Below are positions 11,677 through 25,356 of a DNA stretch of 64,000 nucleotides, one piece after another. The notes under the pieces were generated by a model. That model saw only the letters and a program-made list of their open reading frames with translations. It had not been told where the DNA came from and did not search any database. Positions within the stretch are counted from its first letter, which is position 1, and each line of letters starts with the position of its first letter. The stretch comes from Serratia symbiotica str. 'Cinara cedri' (GTDB lineage: Bacteria > Pseudomonadota > Gammaproteobacteria > Enterobacterales > Enterobacteriaceae), in NCBI GenBank assembly GCA_000238975.1, contig CP002295.1, positions 1,302,001-1,366,000 on the forward strand, given 5' to 3'. The position numbers and the translations under genes are program-made.

Positions 11677-13898
11677 CAGGAATAATATATTTAACATCAT
11701 AGCACTATTGTTTTAATATCTTGTTAGCAACATTATTGCAATTATTTGTACTAAAATTTACGAACTCTAGTGCTTTCCATATACATATATCTACATCAAT
11801 TATAATTTTTATCACTATAAATCACGACAATACATGTTAAATCTATTGTATTTATATTCTGCAACTACTAATTGGCATTAGATAATATTTCGTATTATAA
11901 AAGGTTTTTAACTTCTGTATCAATATATAACTACGCACTGCGTATATTACTTTTCCTTCATAGTTATTAGTAACAATTCTTTGCAATAGCAAATATATAT
12001 AAGTAATCACCATGAATAAATAATTACTAAAAATATAATATGAATATAACTTAGTAAACTACAACTACAGTCCACTGTATTTTACCACCACTTATATTTA
12101 ATATATATCATACACTGCTAAAGCATATTAATTTACTTTACTTGTAGAATTAGTATGCTGATATTAAAAATATATACTTTACCTATAGCCTAAGCTAGCT
12201 ATAGCAATACTAAATATTGCTAGCTATGCCTTAGTAAGAGCATATAGTACTGAAATATAGATTATTTAGTATGCGCACTAACAACCTATACTCTACTTAG
12301 TAAATATTGATTTCCAGTATAATATTAATGCTTATAATTTTTATTGGTAAAAGCAAGTTAGGTATAGCTGTTACTATTTTAATCATCTCATATAACTAAA
12401 TATTATGATATTAATACTGAATATTAACTAATGAATAGCTATATTTAAATAGCAGCTTAATTATTTTTTTATCATAAACCAGAACTATAATTCAAATAAC
12501 TACTATCTATTTGATGATTGATATATAACTATAATAGCCACATCAGTTATACTAATATTCAATAACTGTACATATACTCACTAGCAATATCTTTAGTGTG
12601 AGTTAAATACTAAGCAATATTTATAATGGTCCATCTCTAACTATATTAGTTATTCCCTTCACTAAAAAATACACAACACTAGTAAGCTTTGTGAGATAAG
12701 ACCTACTAAATAATGCAGTACTGAGATACTATTATAGATCTCTTTTCTATTTTTAATAAAATAACTAAAATTTAATGCATTAAAAATGCCTAACCATATT
12801 ACTGCATTTTAGTATCTAACTACTTACTATAGAACCAGGTGCAAATAACTTATTTATTAGTAATTATAAAAAATATGTATAACCTAGTGCCTACTATTTA
12901 ATTAATAACCTAATTTATACTCCATCTGAAATACCTCACAAGGTAACAACTTTAGTTTACAAATAAAAAATATTATTTTAATACCTATGCTTAAGATAAA
13001 AAAAATAAATTATATTTTTAATATAATATTATTAAGTCTACTTACAAGCTAACTAACTAAGTAATAAATATTATAAGGTATAACCTTTCTTTATTGTTAG
13101 TAACTAATGTTTTACACTATTCATACAATAAAAAACACAATATTCGATGCAACATGAAGTAATCTTTCACAATTATAGTAATAATAAAAGAATAAAATAA
13201 TACCAGGTTAGCACAAAACCTGAAAATAAAGTTAAATACAAAATTATAATAACAAACATAAAAATATAATTTAGTCATATTATTCTAAAATAACTTGCAA
13301 TAAGGTTATCATTAATTTAGTAAAAAGAGGCTAGTACCTTATTCTGCATATCACTTAATTTTTAATAAAAGTACTTATAATCACTTTATAAAATCACTTA
13401 GATAATAAACATTACCTCATTAAACTCATTTATAAACTTATGAAAACTTAAATTATATTATTGTACCATATTTTTTAATAATTATTTAATAAATTACCTT
13501 AATAAATTATATGCAATTAATTTTCAGAATAAAATTCTGACATTAAAAATCTAGCTTAATGATATAGATGCTTAAAATATTTAAAGTATGTAGTAATTTC
13601 TAAAACATAAGAAAAAATTATTTTAATAATATTACTTTAAATATACATTATTCATCAAATTATATATAGCAATAGAAAAATAAATCATATAGCATAACAT
13701 CTTTAAAATAATATTTAGCATTATATTTCTTTAAAAATTAAAATTATTCATAACTGTATTAAATAAAATATGTGACATTTATAGGAGTAGTTAGCTTATT
13801 TTAGGCCCCAAAATTTTAATAAGTATTAAAAATTCTTTATAATAAAATAATTAATTCTTTACTATGAATTACATTGTATCTATTTTAAAATAATAACA

Positions 13899-13919
13899 GG
13901 AAAAACATAATCATTTTCC
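13899..13919 (-). terminator. Possible purL terminator
   Basis: On the minus strand, about 23 bases after the purL stop, GGAAAA and TTTTCC form a 6-bp stem with a 9-base loop, followed by a T-rich but interrupted tail. Weak; only position favours it. Confidence 0.3.
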
Positions 13920-13941
13920 CTAATCTATACCATCTCATCAC

Positions 13942-16900
13942 TTAACCTAACTGTTTACGAGCATTGCGAAATATTCGCATCCATGGGCTATCTTCACCCC
14001 AGTCCTCTGGGTGCCAAGAGTTACTAACAGTACGATAAACTCGCTCTGGATGCGGCATCATTATCATCACCCTTCCACTAGCATTAGAGATGGCCGCAAT
14101 ACCTTTTGGCGAACCATTCGGATTTGCTGGGTAATCTTCTGTTATTTGACCGGCATTATTAACAAAACGCAGCGAAACTAAACCACTGCGATCTAACGCA
14201 GATAAATGCTCCGGATTATTTACTGCAACACGCCCTTCGCTATGAGCAATAGCAATTGGTATACGTGAACCTACCATGCCTTGCATAAACAACGATGGGC
14301 TAGACGATACTTCAACTAGGCTAAAACGTGCTTCAAAACGATCAGATAAATTACGCGTAAAATAAGGCCAATATTCAGCACCAGGGATTAATTCCCGTAG
14401 GCTAGACATCATCTGACAACCGTTACACACCCCTAATGCTAAAGTGTGCTGGTGATCAAAAAATAACGCAAACTCATCACGCACCCTATTATTAAGCAAA
14501 ATCGACTGCGCCCAACCATATCCTGCCCCTAATACATCGCCATAAGAAAAGCCACCACAAGCCACGAGCACATGAAAATACTGCAAATTATGTCGCCCCT
14601 CTAATAGATCGCTCATGTGTATATCAAGCGCATCAAAACCAGCGCGATGGAATGCTGCTGCCATTTCAACATGAGAATTTATTCCTTGCTCACGCAATAC
14701 TGCCACTTTAGGACGAACCCCTATCGCAATATATGGCGCAGCAATATCTTCCTGCGGTAAGAAAGTGAGCTTAACGTTTAAACCTGGATCTTGCGCATCC
14801 TGCTTAGCTTGGTGTTCTTGATCAGCACATATTGGATTATCACGAAGGCGCTGCATCTGCCAAGTGGTTTCGGCCCACCAAGTACGCAAAATATTGCGGC
14901 TCTCACTATAAATAACCTTACCATTCTGGTAAATCACTAAACGATCACTAGTATTTACACCGCCAATATGATGTACATTATCCCCTAAGCCGTGTATATT
15001 AAATATATTCTTCACAAAACCTAACTGCAATAAAGTAACCTGAATCACTGCGCCCAGCTCTTCATTAAATAGCACTGCAATAGCATCGTCACTCATACCA
15101 TCAATAGATACAGTAACTCCGCAGTGACCAGCAAATGCCATCTCTGCCAACGTTACTAATAAGCCACCATCTGAACGATCATGATAAGCTAATAGGGCAC
15201 AATTGGCTACTAGTTGCTGCATAGCCTTGAAAAAGCTCGCCAATTGCGCTACGTTACGTATATCAGCGGACTGATCCCCAAGTTGACGGTAAACTTGAGA
15301 TAACGCAGTAGCGCCCAGCACATTGTGACCATTACCTAGATCAATGAATAATAATACAGTATCACCCTTATCAGTTTGTAATTGTGGAGTTACAGTATGA
15401 CGCACATCCTCTACACGAGCAAAAGCAGTAATTATCAACGACAAAGGCGAAGTCATTTCACGTAGTTCATCACCTTTATGCCAGCGAGTTTTCATCGACA
15501 TCGAGTCCTTACCAACTGGTATTGTAAGTCCCAATGCTGGACATAATTCTTCACCTATTGCCTTTACCGCTTCATATAGACCAGCATCTTCTCCTGGATG
15601 GCCTGCAGCAACCATCCAGTTAGCAGAAAGCTTCACACGTTTTAATTCACCGATCTCAGTAGCGGCCAAGTTAGTTAAAGCTTCCCCCACCGCTAAACGA
15701 CTAGAGGCAGCACAGTTTAAGAGAGCAACTGGTGAACGCTCACCAATTGACATAGCTTCTCCGTAATAGCTATCTAAACTAGCAGTAGTGACTGCACAAT
15801 CAGCCACTGGAATCTGCCAAGGACCAATCATCTGATCACGAGCTACCATACCTGTTATAGATCGATCACCGATAGTAATCAAAAAAGTTTTTTCTGCTAC
15901 CACTGGTAAATGCAGTACGCGCTTTACTGCGTCTAACAGCGTTATATTCTCTCGTAATAGTGGCGTAATAGAGGGCTTTTTACTAAAAACATCATGTATT
16001 ACTCTCGGAGTATTACCTAATAACATATCTAAAGGCATATCAATTGGCCGATTGTTGAAGTAACAATCATTTAGTATTATATGCTGATCTTTAGTAGCGT
16101 GACCAATAATCGCATAAGGTGCGCGCTCGCGACAGCAAATAGCAATAAACTTCGTCATATGTGCAGGCGCAATTGCTAATATATAACGCTCCTGAGATTC
16201 ATTACACCATACTTCTAGTGGACTCATACTAGGTTCATCATTATTGATGGCGCGCAACTCAAAACATCCACCACATTTACTATAACTCAATAATTCTGGT
16301 ATTGCATTAGATAAACCACCAGCACCAACATCATGAATAAACAGAATTGGGTTTTGCTTACCCATTTGCCAACAACGATCAATAACTTCTTGACAACGAC
16401 GCTCCATTTCAGGATTAGAACGCTGTACCGAAGAGAAATTTTTTCTGGCATCTGAGTCACTAAAATCCCTAGAAGAAGCAATACTACCACCCAAACCAAT
16501 ATTCATTACAGCGCCACCCAAAACAACCAACTTAGTTCCAATATTAATGTCTTTTTTCTGCACATGATTAGCGCGAATATTACCAATACCACCTGCAAGC
16601 ATAATAGGTTTATGGTAACCACGCAGCTCAAAATTCTTATAACTATTAACCCGTTCTTCGTAAGTACGGAAGTAGCCCAATAATACTGGACGGCCAAATT
16701 CATTATTAAATGCAGCAGCACCTAAAGGACCTTCAATTATTATATCAAGTGCAGTTGCAATACTTTCCGGCTTACCAAAATGCTCCTCCCATGGTTGTTG
16801 AAAACCGGGGATATGAAGATTGGATACTGAAAAACCCACTAAACCAGCTTTTGGTTTAGCACCAATACCAGTAGCACCCTCATCACGAATTTCTCCACCC

Positions 16901-17832
16901 GATCCAGTAGCAGCACCAGACCATGGGGAGATTGCTGTCGGATGATTATGAGTCTCTACCTTCATCAGAATATGCACCTGTTCCTGATGGTAATCATACT
17001 GACCAGTTTCTGGTCCAGCAAAGAAACGACCAACATGGGAGCCTTCCATCACTGCAGCGTTATCTTTATAAGCCGATAAAATATAGTCCGGTGTATGATT
17101 AATGGTATTCTTTATCATATTAAATAACGACTTCAGCTGCAATTTACCATCAATAATCCAATCAGCGTTAAAGATTTTATGACGACAGTGCTCAGAGTTA
17201 GCCTGAGCGAACATATATAATTCAATATCTGTTGGGTTACGCTGAAGAGCAGTAAAAATATTTAGTAAATAATCCATTTCATCTTGAGCCAAACCTAGAC
17301 CTAGATTCGCATTAGCTTGATTAAGCGCATTACGGCCTGCGCCTAGTATATTTACTAATTCATATTGAGCAGGTTGCTGATGTATAAATAAATCCTTAGC
17401 CTGTTGTAAATTACTCACAACTGTTTCCGTCATACGATCATGCAGCAAGGTGGTCAATTGCTGCCACTCACTATCTATTAATGCAGGAGCCTGAACATAA
17501 AATGCTATGCCACGCTCTAAACGAAGCACTTGCTGTAAACCGCAGCGATGTACTATATTGATAGCTTTAGAAGACCAATATGAGAAGGTCCCAGGACGAG
17601 GTATCACTAATACTAAATGCCCCTTAGGGGCTGCGGAAACGCAAGAAGGGTCATGCTTAAGCAGACACTGAAGCTTACTGTATTCCTCAACACTAATTGA
17701 TGCACTAACATCAATGAAATACATGTACTCAACATAGATATGATTAATCTGCAATTTAGCATCCTGGCAACGAGATACCAGTTTATTAATGCGACAATCT
17801 GAAAAAGCGGGCAAACCCCGCAATATCTTCAT
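13942..17832 (-). CDS. purL: Phosphoribosylformylglycinamidine synthase (FGAM synthetase)
   Basis: PurL converts FGAR, ATP and glutamine into FGAM, step four of purine synthesis. I chose the internal ATG at 17832 because [18 protein letters not shown] matches the E. coli start; the frame extends 31 codons upstream with no homology. This gives 1296 residues against 1295 in E. coli. The N-terminal domain is followed by the synthetase domains ([45 protein letters not shown]; the second half with [15 protein letters not shown] and [18 protein letters not shown]). The C-terminal class I glutaminase has the nucleophile in [11 protein letters not shown] and the His/Glu pair in [17 protein letters not shown] of E. 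coli is GAGYGW here. It is the largest gene in the window and shows no sign of decay. mltF, its divergent neighbour in E. coli, is lost. Confidence 0.97.
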   Translation of the reverse strand: MKILRGLPAFSDCRINKLVSRCQDAKLQINHIYVEYMYFIDVSASISVEEYSKLQCLLKHDPSCVSAAPKGHLVLVIPRPGTFSYWSSKAINIVHRCGLQQVLRLERGIAFYVQAPALIDSEWQQLTTLLHDRMTETVVSNLQQAKDLFIHQQPAQYELVNILGAGRNALNQANANLGLGLAQDEMDYLLNIFTALQRNPTDIELYMFAQANSEHCRHKIFNADWIIDGKLQLKSLFNMIKNTINHTPDYILSAYKDNAAVMEGSHVGRFFAGPETGQYDYHQEQVHILMKVETHNHPTAISPWSGAATGSGGEIRDEGATGIGAKPKAGLVGFSVSNLHIPGFQQPWEEHFGKPESIATALDIIIEGPLGAAAFNNEFGRPVLLGYFRTYEERVNSYKNFELRGYHKPIMLAGGIGNIRANHVQKKDINIGTKLVVLGGAVMNIGLGGSIASSRDFSDSDARKNFSSVQRSNPEMERRCQEVIDRCWQMGKQNPILFIHDVGAGGLSNAIPELLSYSKCGGCFELRAINNDEPSMSPLEVWCNESQERYILAIAPAHMTKFIAICCRERAPYAIIGHATKDQHIILNDCYFNNRPIDMPLDMLLGNTPRVIHDVFSKKPSITPLLRENITLLDAVKRVLHLPVVAEKTFLITIGDRSITGMVARDQMIGPWQIPVADCAVTTASLDSYYGEAMSIGERSPVALLNCAASSRLAVGEALTNLAATEIGELKRVKLSANWMVAAGHPGEDAGLYEAVKAIGEELCPALGLTIPVGKDSMSMKTRWHKGDELREMTSPLSLIITAFARVEDVRHTVTPQLQTDKGDTVLLFIDLGNGHNVLGATALSQVYRQLGDQSADIRNVAQLASFFKAMQQLVANCALLAYHDRSDGGLLVTLAEMAFAGHCGVTVSIDGMSDDAIAVLFNEELGAVIQVTLLQLGFVKNIFNIHGLGDNVHHIGGVNTSDRLVIYQNGKVIYSESRNILRTWWAETTWQMQRLRDNPICADQEHQAKQDAQDPGLNVKLTFLPQEDIAAPYIAIGVRPKVAVLREQGINSHVEMAAAFHRAGFDALDIHMSDLLEGRHNLQYFHVLVACGGFSYGDVLGAGYGWAQSILLNNRVRDEFALFFDHQHTLALGVCNGCQMMSSLRELIPGAEYWPYFTRNLSDRFEARFSLVEVSSSPSLFMQGMVGSRIPIAIAHSEGRVAVNNPEHLSALDRSGLVSLRFVNNAGQITEDYPANPNGSPKGIAAISNASGRVMIMMPHPERVYRTVSNSWHPEDWGEDSPWMRIFRNARKQLG

Positions 17833-18924
17833 AATTACACTTATCTCGTCTGAGAATCTACTAACTCTATTACTCCATGGAGTAATAGGGTAAAAGTACA
17901 TACAATTATAGAGAATACGCCTCAATAAAGAAATTATTTTCGCATTAATTATAGTAAAAATATTTGATATATATTAATGATAGAATATACATAAAATACT
18001 TGGTGCATTCTATAGCATTCATACTTGTGTAACTAGAAAGACAAATTAACTATTATCAATATAGTTATATTATAACTTAATAAATCTTTAATGCCGTACT
18101 CTTAATATACATTTTCCATTAGTGTTTTAGCGGCCATCCTACATATTATAAATAATGCCACACTAATCACCTTACTCACCTTTAGTGTCTGCGTTCGATA
18201 TTGTCCACAATAATTACATATGATGATTAATTATTTATTTATTAGGATCATACATATCACATAATATGTTTAACGTGTCGAATAAACAGTTAATGACTTG
18301 ATATATAAGGTACAACAATATCAAAATATATAATATACATGCAGCAATATTTAACTAATTTTACCAAGCAAAAAGCTAGCTTTTAACCTTGGCGATAACA
18401 CATAATTTTACTCAGGCAAACTTTATCACTACGTTAATATGAAAATATTTTTATCCACTTAATATAATTGAATTAAACTTTTATGTAATATTTAAACATA
18501 CTGAGAAAATGTACTAAAAGTGTATGGCGTATATCACTTATTAAAAGTTAGATGAATTTGTCAAAGACTATTTGACTTAAAATGTTCTACCTATTATAGA
18601 TAATAATTATAAGTAATATAGCGCTCATATAAATAAACCTAATTATAATAGATAACCTCAAACATAAACTAATAGATACCTTTAAAATAACTAAAATATA
18701 ATATAGCAATAATCTAGAGCAATTAAATCACTATTAAACAATTTATACTAAGAATAATCTATAACTAGAACTATAATTCTACAATTGGTAACTATATAAA
18801 GTATACAGCACTATTAATATTAACTTAGTTGCTTTTCTAAAACAAGAAAAGCAACTAAGACAAAAATTATAACTCTATGATAAATAATTCTTTGATATAT
18901 TAAACTAAAATTAATAATTGACTA
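17833..18924. other. Gene-free spacer tadA-purL (former mltF locus)
   Basis: About 1.1 kb where E. coli carries mltF. A patch at 18110-18210 is less A+T rich and may be a relic, but no lytic transglycosylase motif is readable. The only clear structure is the hairpin at 18824-18859, assigned to tadA. The purL promoter must lie at the left edge; I see no convincing boxes. Confidence 0.5.
18824..18859 (-). terminator. Probable tadA transcription terminator
   Basis: A perfect 15-bp stem (CTTAGTTGCTTTTCT at 18824-18838 with AGAAAAGCAACTAAG at 18845-18859) and a 6-base loop lies 65 bp after the tadA stop. The following minus-strand bases are TTAATATT, a poor U-tract, so termination efficiency is uncertain, but stem length and position fit a terminator. 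Confidence 0.6.
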
Positions 18925-19434
<510 letters not shown>

Positions 19435-20900
19435 CTAAGTTTCTCGTGTTCTTTTATAACCCATAAAATAAAATGATACATTCTAGACCACATCACAGAT
19501 TAGGCAGGATAGAGCTATACACTTAAAACTTATACTAATATTGCAGGTACAAAGTAACAAGATATTATTCATCATACAAGTACCAACTAATGCTTAATTA
19601 ATATTATTACTTACTAACTCATATAATAAGAGTACATCACAATCATAGTGCAATACATATAAAATAAATTTTATTATCCACGCTAACTTTATGCTCATTA
19701 TTAAAATATACCTAGTATTATTATCAGTGCACTAAAGACCAATTATCTATTTTAAGAATATAACTAAATACTAAATATTCAACATAAATATCAGTTAATT
19801 AGAATTATTATTCTAACTTAAAGTACAGACAACCTATCATTTTTATAGTTTAAAAATAAATATATCTCTTACTATACCAACCTAAAACTAGTTAATTCTA
19901 GCTGATCATAAAATAAATAACAATAGCATATACAAGAGCGCAAAAAAATAATACTCTAATATCTTTTCCTGTAAAAAATAATACTGACTACTGAAGCATA
20001 TCTAAAGATATATAATTAGTATCTATAATAAACGAAATCATGCAAAAACTAACCGGAAAATAGTAATCTAGAGAATGATGTAAAAACTACTACCGCTGCA
20101 TAACATAGCAGATACTAGTATGTAATGAAATTAAAAATAAATACTATAATATACCTAATATAGCAAAATTACTCTACGATATACTGTAAAAATACAATAA
20201 CACATAATACGTCAATCAATTTATTGTGAAAAAATAGTATATCAAAAAATACATCATTAGATTAATAAAAATATTAAATAGGATAAATATTTTAATACGT
20301 CATAGATAATCACGTAAAGATTACTTAATGTAATAATCTTATATTTGTAATATTTAACCTATCAAATATTAGTAACCATCCAAATATAACCAACTTTTAT
20401 GCCATATATTAATAAAAACATTTAATACTAGTTATAACTTAATTTATATACAAAATAATTAATGAAATAGCATAATATGATTAATTATTAATTAAGTACT
20501 AATATCTAAATACAATTCATTAATAATCTATCAACTTTTAATTAAAAACTAATACACCATTCAAAAATATTGTAATAACATATTATGCATTATCGATCAC
20601 ATTAATTATATTAACCTAAAATATACTAATAACTGCTATTAATACGCTAGTATATTTTTAAAAACGAATAAAATATTACTAATTACAATTATACTATAAA
20701 CATACTTATTTAAAGCAGAAATTATAACTAATAACAAATATAACAAAAAGCTAATAATATATTTAATAGATAATACACAATACTTCTGTCTTCAAAATAA
20801 ACTAGAAAAATGCCTTTCTGATATCTAAATTAACTATTTTCAGTCAAGCAAGAACTAATATTACCTCAAAACTATACCCTCACATTCAGTATTTAGCATT

Positions 20901-20968
20901 TATTATTAAAACGTATAGTAAATATTATTAAAACGTATAGTAAAGTTATTATTAAAATATATAGTAAA
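20901..20968. repeat. Tandem repeat, 22-24-bp period, 3 copies
   Basis: Units at 20901-20922 and 20923-20944 are identical (TATTATTAAAACGTATAG plus TAAA); the third at 20947-20968 has two changes (ACG to ATA). Lies in the tadA-lpd spacer. Confidence 0.85.
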
Positions 20969-21640
20969 ATGTCTATATGTAATACAATCTCTCTTTCTAG
21001 AGAGCAGTTATTATTTTTTAATATTAATGATAATCTACATAACACAATAGCAATGCTTTCTTCTTGTTTATATGCAGTAGATAATATTTAATATAATATT
21101 AATAATTAACTTACTGCTCCCCATAAATATAGTATACTTTATCTTTTATTAGACATCGTAGAAACCATTAAATAGTATTAACATATTAGTTATAATTTTA
21201 ATTATAAATAGTACTAATTTTTATATTCAAGTGTATCACAAATAATATAGATATTATTTTAAACATATTACAGTATTTATTATATGACTCACTATCTTGG
21301 TTATAAAATTAATTAAAATAATACTAAATTATGTACTGGTTATACAAGTTAAAAACCTTAATTTAAGATCTTTGAATTTATTAACATCTACGTAATCAAT
21401 TAATAGTAATATTACTACTTGATCATATAGTAATTTTTAAATTATTCACTCACAAGATGATTAGCATCACTTATTATATTTTACTAAAACTAATCCTACA
21501 TAAAAATATAGTGATTTACAGTATTATTACCACTAGAACAATCTTCTTCTTGCCATAATCATTGTATATGCTGCTAAGTATTTTTAAATTGATATTTAGT
21601 TCACTATATTAGTCACATAATATATATTATTATAGCAGCG

Positions 21641-21678
21641 CTGATACTGATACTGATACTGATACTGATACTGATACT
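21641..21678. repeat. Hexanucleotide array (CTGATA), 6.3 copies
   Basis: Six perfect CTGATA units plus CT. Unusual in being the least A+T-rich microsatellite of the window (33% G+C per unit). Confidence 0.9.
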
Positions 21679-21973
21679 TAAAACTATTCAATATATTATT
21701 AATTTTACTAATTAAACTTTGCTTAATTTTTTGTTAATATATTAACATAAAAATAATAATAATTTACTCACGTATTCCGTATCTAGTAATAAGCTATAAA
21801 TAAACTAGTCACTCCATTATTAAATATCATAACAATTAATCTTAATAATAAAAAATATAATTAAAATCATAATATATATAACAAATATAATAAATAATTT
21901 ACAATAATAAAAAATCACTTTACTTTATATAATTGATATAATTATTAATTAATATTAATATAGTTAATAATCA

Positions 21974-23398
21974 TTACTTCTTATCTGCTTTCGAGTTTAG
22001 TAGGTCAGTAATACTTCCTTTATAGATCTCTGCTGATAGACCTATAGATTCGTAAAGAGTTGGATGGGCATGAACAGTCAATGCAATATCTTCAGCATCA
22101 CATCCCATTTCAATAGCTAGACTAATTTCACCTAATAACTCACCCCCATTAGCACCAACAATAGCTCCACCTAAGATACGGTGTGTTACTTTATCGAAGA
22201 TTAGTTTAGTCATACCATCTGTACAAGCTGACGCAATAGCACGCCCTGACGCAGCCCACGGGAAGATAGATATTTCATAGTCAATACCCTGTTCTTTCGC
22301 TTCCTTTTCAGTTAGACCTACCCAAGCTACTTCTGGATCAGTGTAAGCAATAGATGGAATTACTTTTGGATCAAAGTAGTGCTTCATTCCGGAAATAACC
22401 TCTGCAGCAATATGGCCTTCATGTACACCTTTATGTGCTAACATTGGCTGCCTAGTAATATCGCCAACAGCAAAGATATGTGCCACATTAGTACGTAACT
22501 GCTTATCCACCTCAATAAAACCGTGTTCATTAACATTAACACCAGCTTTATTAGCATGCAGCAGCTTACCATTTGGTACACGACCTATAGCCACTAATAC
22601 CGCATCGTAACATCTTGACTCTATTGGCATTTTTTTCCCTTGCATAGTAACACAGATTCCTTCTGCTCTAGCCTCGCATGCAATAACTTTAGTTTCTAGC
22701 AATAAGTTAAATTGCTTGCTAATGTGTTTGGTGAGGATTTTAACTACATCCTTATCTATAGCAGGGACAAGCTGATCACTCATTTCAACCACATCAACTT
22801 GTGAACCAAGCGCATGATATACTGTGCTCATTTCTAGACCGATAATACCCCCCCCCATAACCAGCAAACGATCTGGAATTGTTCTCAATGCTAATGCATC
22901 AGCAGAATCCCATACACGCACATCTGCATAAGGAATAAATGGCAATTGCATTGGACGAGAACCGGCAGCAATGATAGCGTTATTGAAATGAATAATTGTT
23001 GAGTCTTTTTCTCTTTCAACAACTAGAGTATTAACACCAGTAAACCTACCTACACCATTTACTATTTTTACTTTTCTCCTCTTAGCAAGGCTCGCTAGCC
23101 CATTAGCTAGCTGAGCAATCACCTTTTCTTTCCAGATACAAACTTTATCTATATCAATTTTTAACTCACTAAACAGAAGACCATGTGGAGCTAGTGCTTT
23201 AGCCTCTTTAATAACCTTAGCAATATGCAATAATGCTTTAGAAGGAATACATCCTACGTTAAGGCACACCCCACCTAAAGTAGGATAACGCTCTACCAAT
23301 ATAGTCTCAAGACCTAAATCAGCGCAACGAAAGGCAGCAGAATATCCTGCTGGTCCTGCACCCAATACTACGACATGAGTTTTAATTTCAATGCTCAT
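21974..23398 (-). CDS. lpd: Dihydrolipoyl dehydrogenase (E3)
   Basis: Lpd reoxidises the dihydrolipoyl groups of pyruvate and 2-oxoglutarate dehydrogenases and the glycine cleavage system, passing electrons via FAD to NAD+. Two consecutive ATG codons exist; I chose the second (23398), which gives 474 residues as in E. coli and better spacing from AAGGG. Visible are the FAD motif VVVLGAGPAGYSAAFRC, the redox disulfide Cys45/Cys50 (GGVCLNVGCIPSKALL), the NAD motif VMGGGIIGLEM, the second FAD motif FAVGDIT and the catalytic His/Glu pair in VHAHPTLYESIG. The NAD-motif glycines are encoded by a run of nine G (plus-strand C at 22848-22856). It is separated from aceF by 385 bp, so it probably has its own promoter, as in E. 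coli. Confidence 0.97.
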   Translation of the reverse strand: MSIEIKTHVVVLGAGPAGYSAAFRCADLGLETILVERYPTLGGVCLNVGCIPSKALLHIAKVIKEAKALAPHGLLFSELKIDIDKVCIWKEKVIAQLANGLASLAKRRKVKIVNGVGRFTGVNTLVVEREKDSTIIHFNNAIIAAGSRPMQLPFIPYADVRVWDSADALALRTIPDRLLVMGGGIIGLEMSTVYHALGSQVDVVEMSDQLVPAIDKDVVKILTKHISKQFNLLLETKVIACEARAEGICVTMQGKKMPIESRCYDAVLVAIGRVPNGKLLHANKAGVNVNEHGFIEVDKQLRTNVAHIFAVGDITRQPMLAHKGVHEGHIAAEVISGMKHYFDPKVIPSIAYTDPEVAWVGLTEKEAKEQGIDYEISIFPWAASGRAIASACTDGMTKLIFDKVTHRILGGAIVGANGGELLGEISLAIEMGCDAEDIALTVHAHPTLYESIGLSAEIYKGSITDLLNSKADKK

Positions 23399-23783
23399 CA
23401 TAAACCCTTAATTAGTTATCTAACTAGACGAGCCTAGTACAATATTTATCTTTTAAGCTATTTCGTTATTCACTTTAATCATCTACTTTAGTAATGCACT
23501 AATAATAACGTACTGAAATTAGTAATGTACTAATAATAACGTACTGAAATAAATACCTTAAAAAATTCTTTACCTACCTATCACTTAAAATTTATTAAAT
23601 ATATTTACTGTTCTAAAAAATAATACCTTGATGCATAGAGCTCATTATGCCATTACAGCTTACAAAATAATGTATTTTACCTAGTAAAATTTTTTTAAAA
23701 TAAACTATCGTAGTATTTTTAGATTATAAAAATAAATAAAAATCATACTAAAATATAAAGTGATAAATTATACGTGTTAGTAA
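23399..23783. other. aceF-lpd spacer with lpd promoter region
   Basis: 385 bp between aceF and lpd; E. coli has a separate lpd promoter here. I cannot place boxes with confidence. A 31-bp tandem duplication occupies 23490-23550, upstream of lpd. Confidence 0.5.
23490..23550. repeat. Tandem duplication, 31-bp period
   Basis: Two copies, 23490-23520 and 23521-23550, share ACTAATAATAACGTACTGAA and differ only at one base near the start (GCAC against GTAC) and at the last position. It sits about 90 bp upstream of lpd, where it could affect the promoter. Confidence 0.85.
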
Positions 23784-25343
23784 TCACATAATCAAACAAC
23801 GAATATCATATAGTATATTACTAATTATAGTAATAAAACGCGCACCATCAGCACCATCAATGACACGATGATCAAAAGAAAGCGACATCGGCATCATTAA
23901 GCGCGGTATAAACTTTTTACCATTCCAACGTGGTTCCATAACGAATTTAGAAATTCCCAAAATAGCTACTTCGGGAGCGTTAATAATCGGTGCGAAATAA
24001 GTTGTCCCTATTCCACCTAAACTGGAAATAGTGAAGCAAGCGCCCTGCATTTCACAGGCAGTTAACTTACCGTCACGTGCTCTTTTAGAAATTACCGTCA
24101 GTTCACGAGAAATCTCAATTATACCCTTTTTATTTATATCTTTCAATACTGGCACAACTAAACCATTTGGTGTATCAACTGCTACGCCTATATTGATATA
24201 TTTTTTAATTATCAGCTTTTGTCCATTACAAGACAATGAACTATTAAAACGTGGCATCTGCTCCAAAGCACATGCTACGGCTTTAATAACAAAAACTACT
24301 GGGGTAAATTTCACGTCTAACTTACGTTTAGCTACATCTTCATTCTGTTGCTTACGGAATACTTCCAAATCAGAAATATCAACTTTATCAAAATGAGTTA
24401 CATGCGGGATCATAGTCCAGTTACGACTCAAATTAGCACCAGAATTTTTCTGGATACGCCCAATATCTATTTCTTCAATCTCACCAAACTTACTAAAATC
24501 GACTTTTGGCCATGGCCGCATACTAGGTAAAACCGCAGATGATGCAGTAGCAGTGTGATCAATTAACCCTTTAATATAAGCTTTAATGTCTTCACGTAAG
24601 ATACGATCTTTATAACCAGATCCTTTTATATCTCTTAAATCAATCCCAAATTCTCGTGCTAAACGACGGATGACTGGGGTTGCATGTACATAAGCAAGAT
24701 TTTCACTAAATTTATCTTGACTATCTATGCTAGTAATAGCACCAATAGGTACAGTAGCTTCAACTTCTTGCGTAACTGGGATTAGCGCTGCTCCTGTAAC
24801 AGCAGCACCATCTGTAACCAAAGATCCTTCATCCGTCACGATAAGTGCCATAATTGAAGATCCAGTTCTTACCTTATCACCAGGCTTAATACAAATTTCT
24901 TGCACTGTGCCAGTAAACGGTGCAGGTACCTCAGTTAACTCCTTATAACCTTTAATAGTAATTAATGACTGCCCAGTAACGACTTGATTACCTACCTTAA
25001 CCATTACTTTAGTTATTTCAACTTCCTGACTTCCGATATCAGGAATGGCAACATATTTAATAACATTAAGTGCATGTACGATTTTTTCTTCAGATGGCGC
25101 CTGCTTAAAATCATCTTGCTCAAAAATCATTATCAGTTTTCCAGATTTAACTATATCGCCAACAGCTACCTTAATCTCTTTTACTATACCTGCACATGGC
25201 GATGGTACTTCTATCGAAGCTTTATCACCTTCAACAGTAATTAGCGATTGCTCAGCCTCAATTTTATCACTAACCTGTACCATAATCTCAGTTACTTCAA
25301 CTTCGTCTACACCAATATCAGGTATATTAATTTCGATAGACAT
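23784..25343 (-). CDS. aceF: Dihydrolipoamide acetyltransferase (PDH E2), two lipoyl domains
   Basis: AceF forms the core of the pyruvate dehydrogenase complex and transfers acetyl groups to CoA. The 519 residues are arranged as lipoyl domain 1 (about 2-75, lipoyl Lys41 in [10 protein letters not shown]), lipoyl domain 2 (about 97-168, Lys134 in [10 protein letters not shown]), a flexible linker, the E1/E3-binding domain (about 219-256, [17 protein letters not shown]) and the catalytic domain (about 290-519) with active His492 and Asp496 in [18 protein letters not shown]. coli AceF has 630 residues and three lipoyl domains; one is absent here. The second lipoyl motif has lost the usual Asp and Ala around the lysine (GDKA to GYKE), so domain 1 may do most of the work. 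The gene starts 13 bp after aceE, clearly in one operon. Confidence 0.96.
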   Translation of the reverse strand: MSIEINIPDIGVDEVEVTEIMVQVSDKIEAEQSLITVEGDKASIEVPSPCAGIVKEIKVAVGDIVKSGKLIMIFEQDDFKQAPSEEKIVHALNVIKYVAIPDIGSQEVEITKVMVKVGNQVVTGQSLITIKGYKELTEVPAPFTGTVQEICIKPGDKVRTGSSIMALIVTDEGSLVTDGAAVTGAALIPVTQEVEATVPIGAITSIDSQDKFSENLAYVHATPVIRRLAREFGIDLRDIKGSGYKDRILREDIKAYIKGLIDHTATASSAVLPSMRPWPKVDFSKFGEIEEIDIGRIQKNSGANLSRNWTMIPHVTHFDKVDISDLEVFRKQQNEDVAKRKLDVKFTPVVFVIKAVACALEQMPRFNSSLSCNGQKLIIKKYINIGVAVDTPNGLVVPVLKDINKKGIIEISRELTVISKRARDGKLTACEMQGACFTISSLGGIGTTYFAPIINAPEVAILGISKFVMEPRWNGKKFIPRLMMPMSLSFDHRVIDGADGARFITIISNILYDIRCLIM

Positions 25344-25356
25344 TATTTTCTACCTC

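Larger units (their letters stand above)
9110..13941. other. 4.8-kb gene-free spacer (former glnB-glrR-glrK region)
   Basis: Both strands are densely interrupted by stops; the longest frame (76 codons at 11031-11261, minus) is at the level expected by chance at this composition and has no recognisable motif. Less A+T-rich patches at 9233-9330 and 9385-9440 are probable relics of a decayed gene, possibly from the glnB/glr block that lies here in E. coli, but no protein motif can be read. A 30-bp tandem duplication (9674-9723) and a CCTATA triplet array (11659-11676) lie inside. A weak purL terminator candidate is at 13899-13919. Confidence 0.55.

Noticed and set aside
17833-17925. 31-codon N-terminal extension of purL
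   Set aside because: No similarity to PurL; the family start aligns with the ATG at 17832.
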